Notes: a model not told the origin generated them from the sequence alone. Shown: positions 1 through 9,174, numbered from the stretch's first letter. The stretch: DNA of 64,000 nt from CBDDFQ01 sp965227035 (GCA_965227035.1 OZ245724.1:2604001-2668000), one strand, 5' to 3'. Numbers and translations: made by a program.

Positions 1-57
1 CCAGCGCGCGAACGGCGTTGACCAATAGGCGCCGTAAGGTATGTAGATGTCTTCCAT
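1..57 (-). CDS. Thiolase family protein, N-terminal fragment (cut by window edge)
   Basis: An ATG on the minus strand opens 19 codons that run off the window without a stop. They read MEDIYIPYGAYWSTPFARW, which resembles the N-terminus of thiolase/acetyl-CoA acetyltransferase-type proteins (IPYGAYWS.PFARWQ). It lies 21 bp downstream of the MaoC-like gene on the same strand, so it is probably the next gene of the catabolic operon, and a thiolase following a hydratase would fit beta-oxidation-like shortening of a CoA ester. The ribosome-binding site is weak (purine-rich AAGAAAA just before the ATG). With only 19 residues visible the family call is tentative and catalytic residues cannot be checked. 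Confidence 0.55.
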   Translation of the reverse strand, partial: MEDIYIPYGAYWSTPFARW

Positions 58-78
58 TTTTCTTGTCTCGTTTCGTCT

Positions 79-543
79 TTAACTCGGCAACAGGAACATG
101 ACGATCCACTGTGCAGAAATAACTGGCCGCTCTGCATCGGGTCGTTGTGCTTCCACCAGAAGCGACATTCGAGCAGCACCCGCGCTCTCGGTCAACTCCT
201 TGAGCACGATGCGCCCGCGCACACGTTCATCGACAGGGAGCGATCCCAGAATGCGAACTTTGTCGTAGCCGTAATTGACCGGCACGGCCGGATCGGGAAG
301 CCAGGCGTCGACAGCCTGTATCCACGATCCGAATCGCGCCATCAAAAGCGATGCCTGAACGATGGTCGATCCGAAGCGTGAGGCGTTGGCGCGAACAGGA
401 TCGTTATGAATCCACAAATCCTCGCCCGTGATTGCGCCATAGGCCGTGATTTCGGATTGGCCGTAGGTTTCCCATTCGGTCACGCCTATTTCCTGGCCCA
501 CGCATTTGCGCAAACGCTCGAGCGAGGTCTGCAAATCGGTCAT
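79..543 (-). CDS. MaoC/NodN-like hot-dog dehydratase
   Basis: This 154-residue protein has the single hot-dog fold of MaoC-like (R)-specific enoyl-CoA hydratases. The hydratase signature is visible around residues 37-60 as ITGEDLWIHNDPVRA followed by FGSTIVQASLLMA, the NodN-like variant of the TGD.N.IH motif. The catalytic His is kept, while the usual Asp of the GD pair is replaced by Glu. It would hydrate an enoyl-CoA (or dehydrate a hydroxyacyl-CoA) in the cytoplasm. Its ATG overlaps the stop of the upstream binding-protein gene by four bases, so it is translationally coupled to the ABC importer and the CoA ligase, and a probable thiolase follows. The substrate is unknown, and the Asp-to-Glu change makes the activity uncertain. 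Confidence 0.75.
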   Translation of the reverse strand: MTDLQTSLERLRKCVGQEIGVTEWETYGQSEITAYGAITGEDLWIHNDPVRANASRFGSTIVQASLLMARFGSWIQAVDAWLPDPAVPVNYGYDKVRILGSLPVDERVRGRIVLKELTESAGAARMSLLVEAQRPDAERPVISAQWIVMFLLPS

Positions 544-2078
544 GAGACCAGTTTGAACTCGTTAGGACGGATCCAGCCGTTCGAGTACGGCACGAAGGAC
601 ATGGTCTTCTGGTAGACGCTGGCTGTCACGCCTTGCAGGATCGGAATGGAATAACCGTTGTCGACCGCGAATTTCGCGAATTCGCGATAGCCGGCAAAAC
701 GTTTTTCTTCGTTGGACTCGACGAAAAGTGGATCGAGTTTCGGCGATATGTCGTCGCTCTTCCATGCGGAGAACGGGAACTTCGGATTGAGCAGATAGCC
801 GATGTACAACTCCGGATCGCCGGTCATGTTGCCCCAGCGGTACATGGTGGCTTCGGGCAATGTGCCCGCACGCAGGCGCTCCTGATACTGCACGAATTCG
901 ATGGTTTCGACCTTTGCGCGAATGCCTACGCGTTGCCACATCTGCGCAATCACGCGGCTCATGTCGAAGTCGCCGGGGAATGTGCCGTTGGTCGTGAACA
1001 GCGTGATATCCACAGGCTTTTCTGCCGAGAAGCCGGCTTCCTTCAGCAAGGCGGTGGCCTTGGCTACGTCATAGGCGAATGTGTAGTCTTCAGGCGAGCC
1101 GGGCGTGTTGTGTGCAGCGGGAACGGAAATCGGCTTCGCAATGCCGCCGAAAAGCGCCTTGCTGATACCGGCTTTGTCGATCGCGTGGTGAGCAGCGAGT
1201 CGAACACGCTTGTCGGTGAACGCACCCGTGTTGCCGACCTGGAGCAGATAGATATCGGTGAAAGGTGCAACGCTCGAACGCAGTCCGGGATCGGCCTTCA
1301 GGCGGTTCGCGTCGCGAACGGTCATCTCGGTGGAGATGCTCACCCGCTTGCTTTCGATTGCCGATGCACGGCTGGCCGCATCGCCCAATATTTCGATGGT
1401 GACCTGTTTGAAAGCCGGTGCGCCACCCCAATACTTGTCGTTGGCCTCCAGCAAAATTCGCGAGTTCTGGCGATACGAGGCCAGCTTGTACGGGCCGGAT
1501 CCGACCGGCTTGGCCTGAAAGCCTTCTTTGCCGACCGAGGTCATGTAGTTCTTCGGCACCACGAAGCTCGCCAGGAACGCAAGCCACGGAATTGCCGAGG
1601 GCATAGGATCGGTGAACTTCATGATGGCGCGCGTCGGCGAGGCCACCTGGATATCCGACAGACGACGCCAGATGCCGGTCAAATCGCTGCGCTCTGCACG
1701 CGGACGCTCGAAGAAGGTGTAGCGAATGTCCTTGGCTTCGAGGCGATCGCCGTTATGGAAATAGACGTCGTCGCGCAATTCGAGTTCGAGCGTCTTGCCG
1801 TCTGGGGACATCTGCCACTTCTTCACGAGCGCGGGTGCGAGCTTGAGGTCGGAGGTGTAGGTCAAGGGCTGATCGAACACCGATTTGTAGATCGAGTGAC
1901 CCACCACGTGCGTGCGAAGGTTCGGATCCCACGCCGGAATGTCGCCCGGGTAGGCAATGATCAGGCTGTCCTTAGACGTTTGGGCCATCACCTTGCCGCC
2001 ATTCGACAGCAAGGCGCCAAAGCCTCCCATCGCTGCGAGCTGCAAAGTCTGGCGTCGATTCATATTGCTCAAGTCCAT
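540..2078 (-). CDS. ABC importer periplasmic binding protein (SBP_bac_5 / DppA-OppA family)
   Basis: A 512-residue solute-binding protein of the peptide/nickel/opine class (family 5). The N-terminus carries a twin-arginine signal (NRRQTLQLAAMGG) ending near AQT, so the protein is probably exported folded by Tat. Family hallmarks follow: DSLIIAYPGDIPAWDPN at the start of the mature protein, a KWQMSPDGKTLELELRDDVYFHNGD stretch around residue 90, and PVGSGPYKL in the middle. It should capture the substrate and deliver it to the two permeases encoded just upstream. The start overlaps the fused-ATPase gene by 10 bp. Because the operon also holds a CoA ligase and hydratase, the ligand is more likely a carboxylic acid or acyl conjugate than a peptide; that is an inference. 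Confidence 0.88.
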   Translation of the reverse strand: MDLSNMNRRQTLQLAAMGGFGALLSNGGKVMAQTSKDSLIIAYPGDIPAWDPNLRTHVVGHSIYKSVFDQPLTYTSDLKLAPALVKKWQMSPDGKTLELELRDDVYFHNGDRLEAKDIRYTFFERPRAERSDLTGIWRRLSDIQVASPTRAIMKFTDPMPSAIPWLAFLASFVVPKNYMTSVGKEGFQAKPVGSGPYKLASYRQNSRILLEANDKYWGGAPAFKQVTIEILGDAASRASAIESKRVSISTEMTVRDANRLKADPGLRSSVAPFTDIYLLQVGNTGAFTDKRVRLAAHHAIDKAGISKALFGGIAKPISVPAAHNTPGSPEDYTFAYDVAKATALLKEAGFSAEKPVDITLFTTNGTFPGDFDMSRVIAQMWQRVGIRAKVETIEFVQYQERLRAGTLPEATMYRWGNMTGDPELYIGYLLNPKFPFSAWKSDDISPKLDPLFVESNEEKRFAGYREFAKFAVDNGYSIPILQGVTASVYQKTMSFVPYSNGWIRPNEFKLVS

Positions 2079-3898
2079 TGGGTTTCTCCGGTTGGTGGGA
2101 TAGCTTCGACAGGTGCGTCCGGCGGACAGGCGTCCAACAGTGCGCGGGTGTAATCCGAGTCGGGATTCTCGAAAACTTTTTCGACGGTGCCAGCGTCGAC
2201 CAGACGCCCTCTGTGCAGCACCATTACGCGATCGCAGAGATAGCGAACGACCGACAGGTCGTGGCTGATCAGCAGCACGGCCAGGTTGTTGTCGTCACGT
2301 AATTGCAAAAGCAGATTCATCAATTGGGCTTGAACCGATACGTCGAGCCCGGACACAATCTCATCGGCGATCAGGATGCGCGGAGCCTTGCACAAAGCAC
2401 GCGCAATGTTCACGCGTTGACGTTGTCCGCCCGATAGCTGGAACGGAAAGCGCGCGCCCATTTCAGGCGCGAGACCGATTGTGGAAAGCAACTGCTTTAC
2501 CTTCGATGCGCGGTCTGCGGTTCGCGGCTGCACTTCCATCGCCTGCGTCACCAAATCGGCCACGGTGCGCCTCGGATTCAGTGACGACTGCGGATCCTGA
2601 AACACCATCTGCATCGCGTCGCGACGTAGCTCGCCGGTGCGACGCGGATGACTCGATACATCGATATCGTCGATGTTGATCGTGCCGGTCGTGGGCGTCT
2701 CGAGTCCCACGAGCAAACGGGCTAGCGTGCTTTTGCCGCTACCACTTTCACCCACGATACCCACGATTTCTCCGGGGGCGACCGTGAATGAAATCGGTTC
2801 GAGTGCCACCGTGGCACGCCGTCCGAATGCGCCGCCGAAAACCTTACCGAGGTTTTCGGCCTTGAGAACCGGGTTCGTCGAAGTCGCCGAAGAATCTGGC
2901 AACAAGCTCGCCACCAATCCGGTCGATTGCACCCCGCAGCCGGTCGAACAGGTGACTTCGTGATTCGCACCTAACGTGCGCCATGTCGGCGGCGTCACAC
3001 GACATTGCGCATCCGCCACGGGACAACGACTCGCAAACCGACAGCCGGCAAATCCCGCAAGTGACTTGAGTCCAGGCATCGTCCCCGGCAGCGGAGAAAG
3101 CTTCACCCGAGGACCCGTGACGCTTGGATTGGCCGCGAGGAGCGCGCGCGTGTAGGGATGCGTCGGCGTTGCGAACAGCGATGCGGCCGGGCCTCGCTCA
3201 ACCGGGTCGCCGGCGTACAGAACCATGGCCTTGTCGCAGATCTGCCGCGCGAGCCGTAGATCGTGCGTGACGAACAGCACGCCCGTTTTATGCGCCGCCT
3301 GCATCTTGCGAAGCAGCGCAACGATGGTGCTTTGTGTGGTGACGTCGAGGGCAGTCGTCGGTTCGTCCGCGATGACTAGCGCTGGCTGACTGGCGAACGC
3401 CATCGCGATAAGAACGCGCTGACATTCGCCGCCCGAGAGTTGGTGGGCGTATCTGTCGAGCGCACCGGACGGATCGCGCAGCCCGACCTCATCGAGCGCG
3501 GCGACCATGCGTGCGCGTCGAACGGACCGGTCGACTCCGATTCTTGCGAGGTGACGCCCGAACTGCCAACCGATAGTACGAACAGGATCGAGCGCGACAA
3601 GCGGCTCTTGCGGGATGTATGCGATTTCCCGTCCGAGCAATTCACGGGTGACATGCTCCGGCTGGGAAAGCAGGTCTTTGCCTTTGAACTCGATCGATCC
3701 TGACGTGACTGCGAACGACGCGGGCAACTGCCGGGCAATCAGTCTTCCAAGAAGACTTTTGCCAGCGCCCGATTCTCCGACCAACCCGAGCACCTCACCT
3801 TCCGCCAGCTCGATCGAGATCCGCCGAAGCACATCGACCCGCGAGCCGCCAAGCGTTGCAGAAACTGTGACGTCGCGCAATGAAAGCAGGCTACTCAT
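2069..3898 (-). CDS. Fused dipeptide-type ABC transporter ATPase (DppD-DppF fusion)
   Basis: The 609-residue protein contains two complete ABC ATPase domains in tandem. The first has Walker A GESGAGKS near residue 43, signature LSGGE and Walker B ALVIADEP. The second has Walker A GESGSGKS near residue 384, signature LSGGQRQR and Walker B ILIADE. Each is followed by a cysteine/proline-rich or short oligopeptide-transporter C-terminal extension (for example the TMPGLKSLAGFAGCRFASRCP region around 275-295, typical of DppD/OppD). This replaces the two separate ATPases of most Dpp systems; the second importer in this window keeps them separate. It powers the permeases next door, with which it shares a 4-bp stop/start overlap. 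Confidence 0.92.
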   Translation of the reverse strand: MSSLLSLRDVTVSATLGGSRVDVLRRISIELAEGEVLGLVGESGAGKSLLGRLIARQLPASFAVTSGSIEFKGKDLLSQPEHVTRELLGREIAYIPQEPLVALDPVRTIGWQFGRHLARIGVDRSVRRARMVAALDEVGLRDPSGALDRYAHQLSGGECQRVLIAMAFASQPALVIADEPTTALDVTTQSTIVALLRKMQAAHKTGVLFVTHDLRLARQICDKAMVLYAGDPVERGPAASLFATPTHPYTRALLAANPSVTGPRVKLSPLPGTMPGLKSLAGFAGCRFASRCPVADAQCRVTPPTWRTLGANHEVTCSTGCGVQSTGLVASLLPDSSATSTNPVLKAENLGKVFGGAFGRRATVALEPISFTVAPGEIVGIVGESGSGKSTLARLLVGLETPTTGTINIDDIDVSSHPRRTGELRRDAMQMVFQDPQSSLNPRRTVADLVTQAMEVQPRTADRASKVKQLLSTIGLAPEMGARFPFQLSGGQRQRVNIARALCKAPRILIADEIVSGLDVSVQAQLMNLLLQLRDDNNLAVLLISHDLSVVRYLCDRVMVLHRGRLVDAGTVEKVFENPDSDYTRALLDACPPDAPVEAIPPTGETQWT

Positions 3899-4806
3899 GC
3901 ATCACCTCGCGCGAGCAGGCGTGGATCGAGTCGACGACGAAGGCCGTCGCCTAGCAGGTTGAAGCCAATGACCGTCAGCACGATCGCCAGAACGGGTGCG
4001 AGCATGCCCCACGGCATTTCGGTCATGTTGGCGCGGGCGTCGGCAATCATCTGACCCCATGTGGCAACGTCGGGTGGCACGCTCATCCCGACGAACGACA
4101 GAACTGCTTCCACACGAACGGCGATACCCATTTCCATAGCCATCAAGGTGATGAGCGTGGGCATGACGCCCGGCATGACTTCGCGCCACATGACACGCAG
4201 TGGACCGAAGCCGATAAGCTGCGCTGCCGCCACGTAGTTCTGGCTGCGAATGACCAGCACTTCACTTCGAACCACGCGGCAGAAGCGGGTCCAGTCGACC
4301 AGCACGATGGCGAAGACGACATTACCTATACCGGTGCCCAGCGCAACCATCAACAGCAGCGACAGCACGACAGGCGGAAACGACATCCACAACTCGACCA
4401 TGCGCGAGATGACCCAATCGACCTTGCCGCCCAGAGTGCCGGCTATGACGCCAAGAATGGCACCGAAGAAGGCAGCCCCGATGGCTGCGAGGAAAGCGAC
4501 GACGCAGGTGATACGCGCGCCCCACATGAGCCGCGACAAAATGTCGCGCCCAAGATGATCGGTTCCGAGGAAGTGCAGCGGTGGCTCGCCACTCCAGTTA
4601 GGCCATTGCAGGAGCGCAAGCAAGTCCATGTCGTTGGGCGAGGTCGGCGCGATCCACGGCGCAAAAATCGCGACGATCACAAGGATGGCAACGAGCACCG
4701 CACCCATCCATCCTTCGAGCGGTAACTTCGCGCCGCGAGATTTGGCAGGCGCGATGTCTGCAATCTCGATTTCGACTGTGGGTTGAACTGGAATGTCGCT
4801 ACTCAT
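3895..4806 (-). CDS. ABC transporter permease, DppC type
   Basis: A 303-residue inner-membrane permease of the peptide/nickel importer class. I placed the start at the ATG reading MSSDIPVQP, because it overlaps the stop of the preceding permease by 4 bp and because the 52 extra codons upstream are only the shadow of that gene. After a cytoplasmic leader, a first membrane span (AVLVAILVIVAIFAPWI) precedes the DppC hallmark FLGTDHLGRDILSRLMWGAR. Further spans and the EAA loop for contact with the ATPase (AAQLIGFGPLRVMWREVMPGV) follow. It pairs with the DppB-type permease encoded immediately upstream. Confidence 0.92.
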   Translation of the reverse strand: MSSDIPVQPTVEIEIADIAPAKSRGAKLPLEGWMGAVLVAILVIVAIFAPWIAPTSPNDMDLLALLQWPNWSGEPPLHFLGTDHLGRDILSRLMWGARITCVVAFLAAIGAAFFGAILGVIAGTLGGKVDWVISRMVELWMSFPPVVLSLLLMVALGTGIGNVVFAIVLVDWTRFCRVVRSEVLVIRSQNYVAAAQLIGFGPLRVMWREVMPGVMPTLITLMAMEMGIAVRVEAVLSFVGMSVPPDVATWGQMIADARANMTEMPWGMLAPVLAIVLTVIGFNLLGDGLRRRLDPRLLARGDA

Positions 4807-5825
4807 GATTTCCGCAGCCTTGGATTGAGGGCGACCGACGTGAGATCGACGATGAGGTTGATGACCAGCACGCCAAGGCAATAGATCAGTGCAGCGCCCT
4901 GGATCATCGGCATATCGCCGCCGCGTGCAGCAGTGACCATCAGGTTGCCCAGTCCCGGCCATCCGAAAATCGCTTCGACAAGCAGCGTTCCGCCAAACAT
5001 GAATCCGGCCTGCACGCCGATAAGACTCAAGGTAGGCAAAGCGGCGTTTCTGAACGCGTGCGTCATGAGCACCTCCCGCTCACCCAGGCCGCGCAGGCGA
5101 GCGAAATGAATGAAGTCCTCGAGAATCACGGTGAGCAGGCTAGAACGAAGAATGCGCGTGACCATGGGCGCAAAGGCAAGACCGAGGGACACTGCGGGCA
5201 GGACTAGATGCATGAATGCATTTCGGAACGCCGCCCCCTGGCCAGCCAGCAAGGTATCGATCAGCATGAAGCCAGTCACTTCGTTCACGACGAACCCTGA
5301 ATCGATTCGGCCGATGAATGGCAGCACCTGCCACCAGACTCCGAACAGGAGCACGCCGAAGATTGCCCACACGAATTCGGGCACCGATACCAGGATCGAA
5401 GTGACGATATTGCCAACGGGTTCGAGAGCGGTTCCACGTACCGAGAAGAGCAGAAGTCCACCTCCTACCCCAATGGCAATGCCGACCACCAGTGCAGAGG
5501 CCACCAGTTCGAGCGTCGCTGGCAGAGCCTGCGCAAGAGGCGGTCCGACATCGGTCCGAAGGTTGATCGATGTACCGAATTTGCCTTGCGCCAGATTTCC
5601 CGCCCAACGCACATATTGCTCCGGCACCGGCCGATCGAGGCCGAACTCTTTCATCACCGCCTGACGCTCGGCTTCGGTCGCACCTGGAGGCAATGCAGAT
5701 CCGACCGGATCGATCGGCAGCAGCCTGAGCACGACGAAGACGAGCATCGACACGAGGATGACCATGAGCAGCCCGGACAGCAATCGGGGCAGGACGATAC
5801 GCAGAAGATTCGCGATGCGATTCAT
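4803..5825 (-). CDS. ABC transporter permease, DppB type
   Basis: A 340-residue permease with about six membrane spans. The N-terminal span (LLSGLLMVILVSMLVFVVL) is followed by the DppB/GsiC-type LPIDPVGSALPPGATEAERQAVMKEFGLDRPVPEQY region, and near the C-terminus by the EAA-type loop RLRGLGEREVLMTHAFRNAALP. It forms the transmembrane heterodimer with the DppC-type partner. The ATG overlaps the stop of the CoA-ligase gene by four bases and its own stop overlaps the next start in the same way, so ligase and importer are translated as one unit. Confidence 0.92.
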   Translation of the reverse strand: MNRIANLLRIVLPRLLSGLLMVILVSMLVFVVLRLLPIDPVGSALPPGATEAERQAVMKEFGLDRPVPEQYVRWAGNLAQGKFGTSINLRTDVGPPLAQALPATLELVASALVVGIAIGVGGGLLLFSVRGTALEPVGNIVTSILVSVPEFVWAIFGVLLFGVWWQVLPFIGRIDSGFVVNEVTGFMLIDTLLAGQGAAFRNAFMHLVLPAVSLGLAFAPMVTRILRSSLLTVILEDFIHFARLRGLGEREVLMTHAFRNAALPTLSLIGVQAGFMFGGTLLVEAIFGWPGLGNLMVTAARGGDMPMIQGAALIYCLGVLVINLIVDLTSVALNPRLRKS

Positions 5826-7669
5826 AGGCGCATCACATCCGCGTCGTCGTTATCGAAAAGCTTCTCGACCAGATGGGCACGATGCCTGATCGCGAGCTTC
5901 TGATTGATTTGTCCTTTGTCAGTGGTCTCGCCTGCAGCGAGCGAAGGAACGTCGTCGATCAAAAGAACGCGAGCGATTTTTCTGCTGGATGCAGGATTGG
6001 CCTCGTTGAAAACACTCAACAACTCCAGAAGCCTGCTGCGCAATTCGGTCGAGCAGCTCAATGCCTTCAAGTCGGCATCCGGGTTGCTCACGAACTCGCG
6101 GGACGCAGTCAAATGCGGAATCGCAAGGATGCCGAGCTCGGTGCGATCTTCCCCCACGATCAGCACATCGGCGATCAAAGGCGAGGTGGCGCCTACGACC
6201 GCAGTGCGCAAATCGCCAACCCGTACCCAGGTGCCCGATTGCAGCTTGAACTGATCCGTCAGGCGCCCTTCGAGTTGAAGGCCGAGCTCCGGTCGTTTCG
6301 CGTCGACGAGTCGAACTGCATCGCCGCTCTTGTACCAGCCCTGTTCATCGAAAGCCTGCGCCGTCAGCTCGGGCGCACGAAAATATCCGGGCGTGATGTT
6401 GGGTCCCTTGGCACGTAGCTCAAGCTTGTCGTCCATCGGAACCAGCTTCACGATAGATCCCGGAATCGGCAGACCGATCATTCCGGGCCTTCCTTCGCTC
6501 CAGTGGAGGCTGGTGTGAAGCGGCGCCATTTCGGTCATGCCGTACGACGACACCATCGGCACTCGGTAGCCCTTCACCGATTCGCAAAGTCGCTCGAGTT
6601 CGTCCCACAAGGGCGTGGGCATTGCTGCGCCGGAGTACACGATGCAATCGAGACGACCAAAGAAGTTCTCGCGCAGTTGACTGTCCTTCGCCATCTGAAG
6701 CACGAGTCGGTCGTAGCCCAGCGGTACGTTGAAGTGCAGCGTAGGAGAAATCTGTTCGAGTGCGTGCAAGGTGGGCGCAAACGCAGCGTCTGTGGTCGGC
6801 TTGCCGTTGTCGATGTAATAGCTTCCGCCGTTTCCGAACACGGTGTGAAAGTTGTGGCTGCTGCCGCCGCAGTGATGCCAGGGCTGCCAGTCGACAACCA
6901 CCGGAGGGTGGTCGACGAGAAACGGAAATATCTGGGTCTGCGCTTTGGTGTTGGAACACATCATGCGATGCGTATTGACGACCGCCTTCGGCTCACCTGT
7001 GGAGCCGGACGTGAACAGGATTTTCGCTGGGGCGTCGACGTCTACAGCCTCGAACGCGGCATCTACTTTCGTCGTCGCATGGTTCGCAAGCAACTGCGAG
7101 AAAGGCATACAACCATCCGCTTCTGGGGACTCGTTGCGTTCGAAGACCACGCGCACGTCGTCGGCCAGCATTGCGATCGCATCCTGATACGCAATGCCGT
7201 CATCGACCAGTACCAGACCGGGCGTGACTTTCTGCAGGCAGGCAGCAAGCCGGCCACGAGCTTCGGCTCGCAGCGAATAGGCGGGAGAGATAGGACATGC
7301 GGGAATGCCTACCTGCATGGCCGCGAGCGTCAACACTGCTTGCGCAAGGCTCTTCTCGGAGAGCATGACAACCGGTCTTTCGCCTGAGAGACCCATGTCG
7401 AGCAAGGCCTGAGATACGCGATCGCACCGATCGCGCAGCTCTCCATAGGAAATCGTTTCGAGCGAACCGTTTGCATCCCATTGACCCAGGGCAATTCGAT
7501 CCGGAAACTGCGCCGCACCGCGCCTGATCCAGTCGCCTACCTGCCTGTCGTAGGCGACAAGATCCTGACCATGCGTGATGAGCATGCAGCCGTCATCGTC
7601 GACCGAGACTCGTGCGACAGCAGGAGCAAAAACCGGCGATCGTGGATCGCCTTTAGTTGTCGAATTCAT
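5822..7669 (-). CDS. Feruloyl-CoA-synthetase-like AMP-dependent acyl-CoA ligase
   Basis: A 615-residue ANL-superfamily ligase that would activate a carboxylic acid to its CoA thioester through an acyl-adenylate. The AMP-binding P-loop ILFTSGSTGEPK spans about 217-228. It is followed by VVDWQPWHHCGGSSHNFHTV and GGSYYIDNGKPT, segments characteristic of the feruloyl-CoA synthetase subgroup, then SSYGMTE and a C-terminal GETTDKGQINQK motif with the catalytic lysine. I used the ATG reading MNSTTKGD; the longer open frame upstream is the shadow of the aldolase gene. It starts 7 bp after that gene and its stop overlaps the DppB-type gene. The natural substrate may be an aromatic or other organic acid brought in by the importer. 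Confidence 0.85.
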   Translation of the reverse strand: MNSTTKGDPRSPVFAPAVARVSVDDDGCMLITHGQDLVAYDRQVGDWIRRGAAQFPDRIALGQWDANGSLETISYGELRDRCDRVSQALLDMGLSGERPVVMLSEKSLAQAVLTLAAMQVGIPACPISPAYSLRAEARGRLAACLQKVTPGLVLVDDGIAYQDAIAMLADDVRVVFERNESPEADGCMPFSQLLANHATTKVDAAFEAVDVDAPAKILFTSGSTGEPKAVVNTHRMMCSNTKAQTQIFPFLVDHPPVVVDWQPWHHCGGSSHNFHTVFGNGGSYYIDNGKPTTDAAFAPTLHALEQISPTLHFNVPLGYDRLVLQMAKDSQLRENFFGRLDCIVYSGAAMPTPLWDELERLCESVKGYRVPMVSSYGMTEMAPLHTSLHWSEGRPGMIGLPIPGSIVKLVPMDDKLELRAKGPNITPGYFRAPELTAQAFDEQGWYKSGDAVRLVDAKRPELGLQLEGRLTDQFKLQSGTWVRVGDLRTAVVGATSPLIADVLIVGEDRTELGILAIPHLTASREFVSNPDADLKALSCSTELRSRLLELLSVFNEANPASSRKIARVLLIDDVPSLAAGETTDKGQINQKLAIRHRAHLVEKLFDNDDADVMRL

Positions 7670-7676
7670 GATCGAA

Positions 7677-8411
7677 TCAATCGCGCCAGCCGGGATAGGT
7701 TCGGTCGAGCAGACGCATGAGCGCTGGCCATTCGAGGATGTGCGGGCCGAGCGGATAGCTCTCGAGCTGCCGTGCCGAGTGCTCGCACACCTCGACCGGC
7801 GGAGCTCGAAGTTTCGTGTTGCAGGCCAGCGCATCGAGCTGGGCACGCGCCGCCAGATCGAGCTGATACATGAGGCTGAAGGCCTCTGCCGCATCGCGTC
7901 CGCATGTGAGCAATCCGTGATTGCGAAGCACCATGGCTTTGTGTGTTCCCATGTCCGCAATCAGACGATCACGCTCTTCCATGTTGAAGGCGACACCCTC
8001 GTAATCGTGATAAGCCAGCCTGTTGTAAAAGATCATCGATTTCTGGCTGATCGGCAGCAATCCGCAGTCGAGCGCCGAGAAAGCCTGCCCTGCCTGCGTA
8101 TGCGTGTGCATCACGCAATTGGCATCTTCGCGAGCCATGTGCAATGCGCTATGGATGATGAATCCCGCTTCGTTCACACGCCCTTGATTACCGATGACTT
8201 TTCCGTTCGCATCGATGCGGATCAGCATCGAGGCCGTGATCTCGCCGAACATGGTGCCGAACGGATTCAGCAGGAAGTCGTGCGTTCCCGGAATTCGAAG
8301 GGAAATGTGGGTGTAGACGATATCGTCGAGATTGAAGTGCGCGGCGAGTCGATAGCAGGCTGCAAGATCGACGCGTGCTTGCGCCTCTTCGGCGCTCCAG
8401 TTGTTGCTCAT
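7677..8411 (-). CDS. Class II aldolase/adducin family protein
   Basis: A 244-residue cytoplasmic protein of the zinc-dependent class II aldolase/adducin family (fuculose-phosphate aldolase-like fold). The zinc-binding signature MHTHTQAGQ gives His102 and His104, the third ligand is the His of RNHGLLTCG near 165, and the conserved acidic residue in NEAGF lies near 81. The family cleaves or decarboxylates sugar-like or hydroxy-acid substrates. It is the first catabolic gene after the TetR regulator, whose stop it overlaps by 4 bp. In a ligase/hydratase/thiolase operon it could perform a retro-aldol or decarboxylation step, but the substrate is unknown. Confidence 0.85.
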   Translation of the reverse strand: MSNNWSAEEAQARVDLAACYRLAAHFNLDDIVYTHISLRIPGTHDFLLNPFGTMFGEITASMLIRIDANGKVIGNQGRVNEAGFIIHSALHMAREDANCVMHTHTQAGQAFSALDCGLLPISQKSMIFYNRLAYHDYEGVAFNMEERDRLIADMGTHKAMVLRNHGLLTCGRDAAEAFSLMYQLDLAARAQLDALACNTKLRAPPVEVCEHSARQLESYPLGPHILEWPALMRLLDRTYPGWRD

Positions 8412-9106
8412 TTCGTTTTTGCCTTCGTGGTGCGCGCCGGGGCGCGGGTTGTCTTTGGCCGGGCGGGTTCGGCAGCTTCGGCAAGCGCCGGTTGCGCCAC
8501 CCCACCGAGCGCAATGCTGGTGTAGCTGCGAACCAGCTCATCCATGGGAATACCGCCTTCGGGGCGATACCAGCCCGACACCGCGTTGCACATGCCGAGT
8601 ACGGCAAATGCCATGAGCTTCGGGTTTTGGGTGGCATCGAATTCGCCGGCAAGTTGCCCTGCCTTGAACAGCTCCACCCAATGCTGCTCGTACTCTTTCC
8701 AGACGCGGCGCAACTCGACAATGCCAGGCGCAGGATTGCTGCCGGAGAGCTCACGCAACGCGACCGTCATCTCGACGTAGGTGGGATTGAATCGCTCGAG
8801 ATGACTGCTGATCGCCAGCGCCAGACGAGCCTTGGGAGCGACGTCGAGCGTGTTGAGGCGCTCCATGCCGCGAAGCAGTGCGTCGCTGTGCGGACGAATG
8901 ATCTCGCAGAGGATTTCCGACTTGTCGCGGTAGTAGTAGTACACCGCTTCACGCTTGACCCCAACCGCCAGAGCAATATCTTCCAGCGAAGTTCTGGACA
9001 CCCCTTGCCGATCGAAAATCTCCGCTGCGCGGCGCACGATTTCAGCTCGACGTCCCGCGTTTCGTGGGGAGGAAGAAACTGCAGGTGCTTCGGTGCTTGA
9101 GCTCAT
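8408..9106 (-). CDS. TetR family transcriptional regulator
   Basis: A 232-residue TetR-type repressor. The helix-turn-helix spans roughly residues 40-65 and reads TSLEDIALAVGVKREAVYYYYRDKSEIL with its preceding helix RRAEIVRRAAEIFDRQG. The C-terminal ligand domain is less conserved, and the tail is unusually basic and proline/alanine-rich (ARPKTTRAPARTTKAKTK). It is the first gene of the minus-strand operon and the aldolase start overlaps its stop. Two palindromes upstream of it are the likely operators, so autoregulation and control of the whole operon, perhaps relieved by an acyl-CoA, are plausible. Confidence 0.9.
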   Translation of the reverse strand: MSSSTEAPAVSSSPRNAGRRAEIVRRAAEIFDRQGVSRTSLEDIALAVGVKREAVYYYYRDKSEILCEIIRPHSDALLRGMERLNTLDVAPKARLALAISSHLERFNPTYVEMTVALRELSGSNPAPGIVELRRVWKEYEQHWVELFKAGQLAGEFDATQNPKLMAFAVLGMCNAVSGWYRPEGGIPMDELVRSYTSIALGGVAQPALAEAAEPARPKTTRAPARTTKAKTK

Positions 9107-9158
9107 CGGTTTGGATTCGATCTACTGGATTTACGTGACGAAGAAATGATAATTTTAT

Positions 9159-9174
9159 TTTACGTTGGTGTAAA
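9159..9174. promoter_or_regulatory. Candidate TetR operator 1 (TTTAC-N6-GTAAA)
   Basis: Perfect inverted repeat TTTAC-GTTGGT-GTAAA, embedded in a longer imperfect AT-rich palindrome (ATTTTATTT on the left, AAATAAAAT on the right). It sits about 50 bp upstream of the tetR start codon. The same half-sites at the same spacing recur 76 bp away, which argues for a real protein-binding site. Confidence 0.6.

Noticed and set aside
633..2153. A 506-codon frame antisense to the first binding-protein gene
   Set aside because: The sense strand has a Tat signal, family motifs and operon overlaps; the antisense frame has none.
7670..7960. N-terminal extension of the CoA ligase
   Set aside because: The extra residues are an Arg/Ser-rich shadow of the class II aldolase gene; the ATG at 7669 begins the recognisable ligase.
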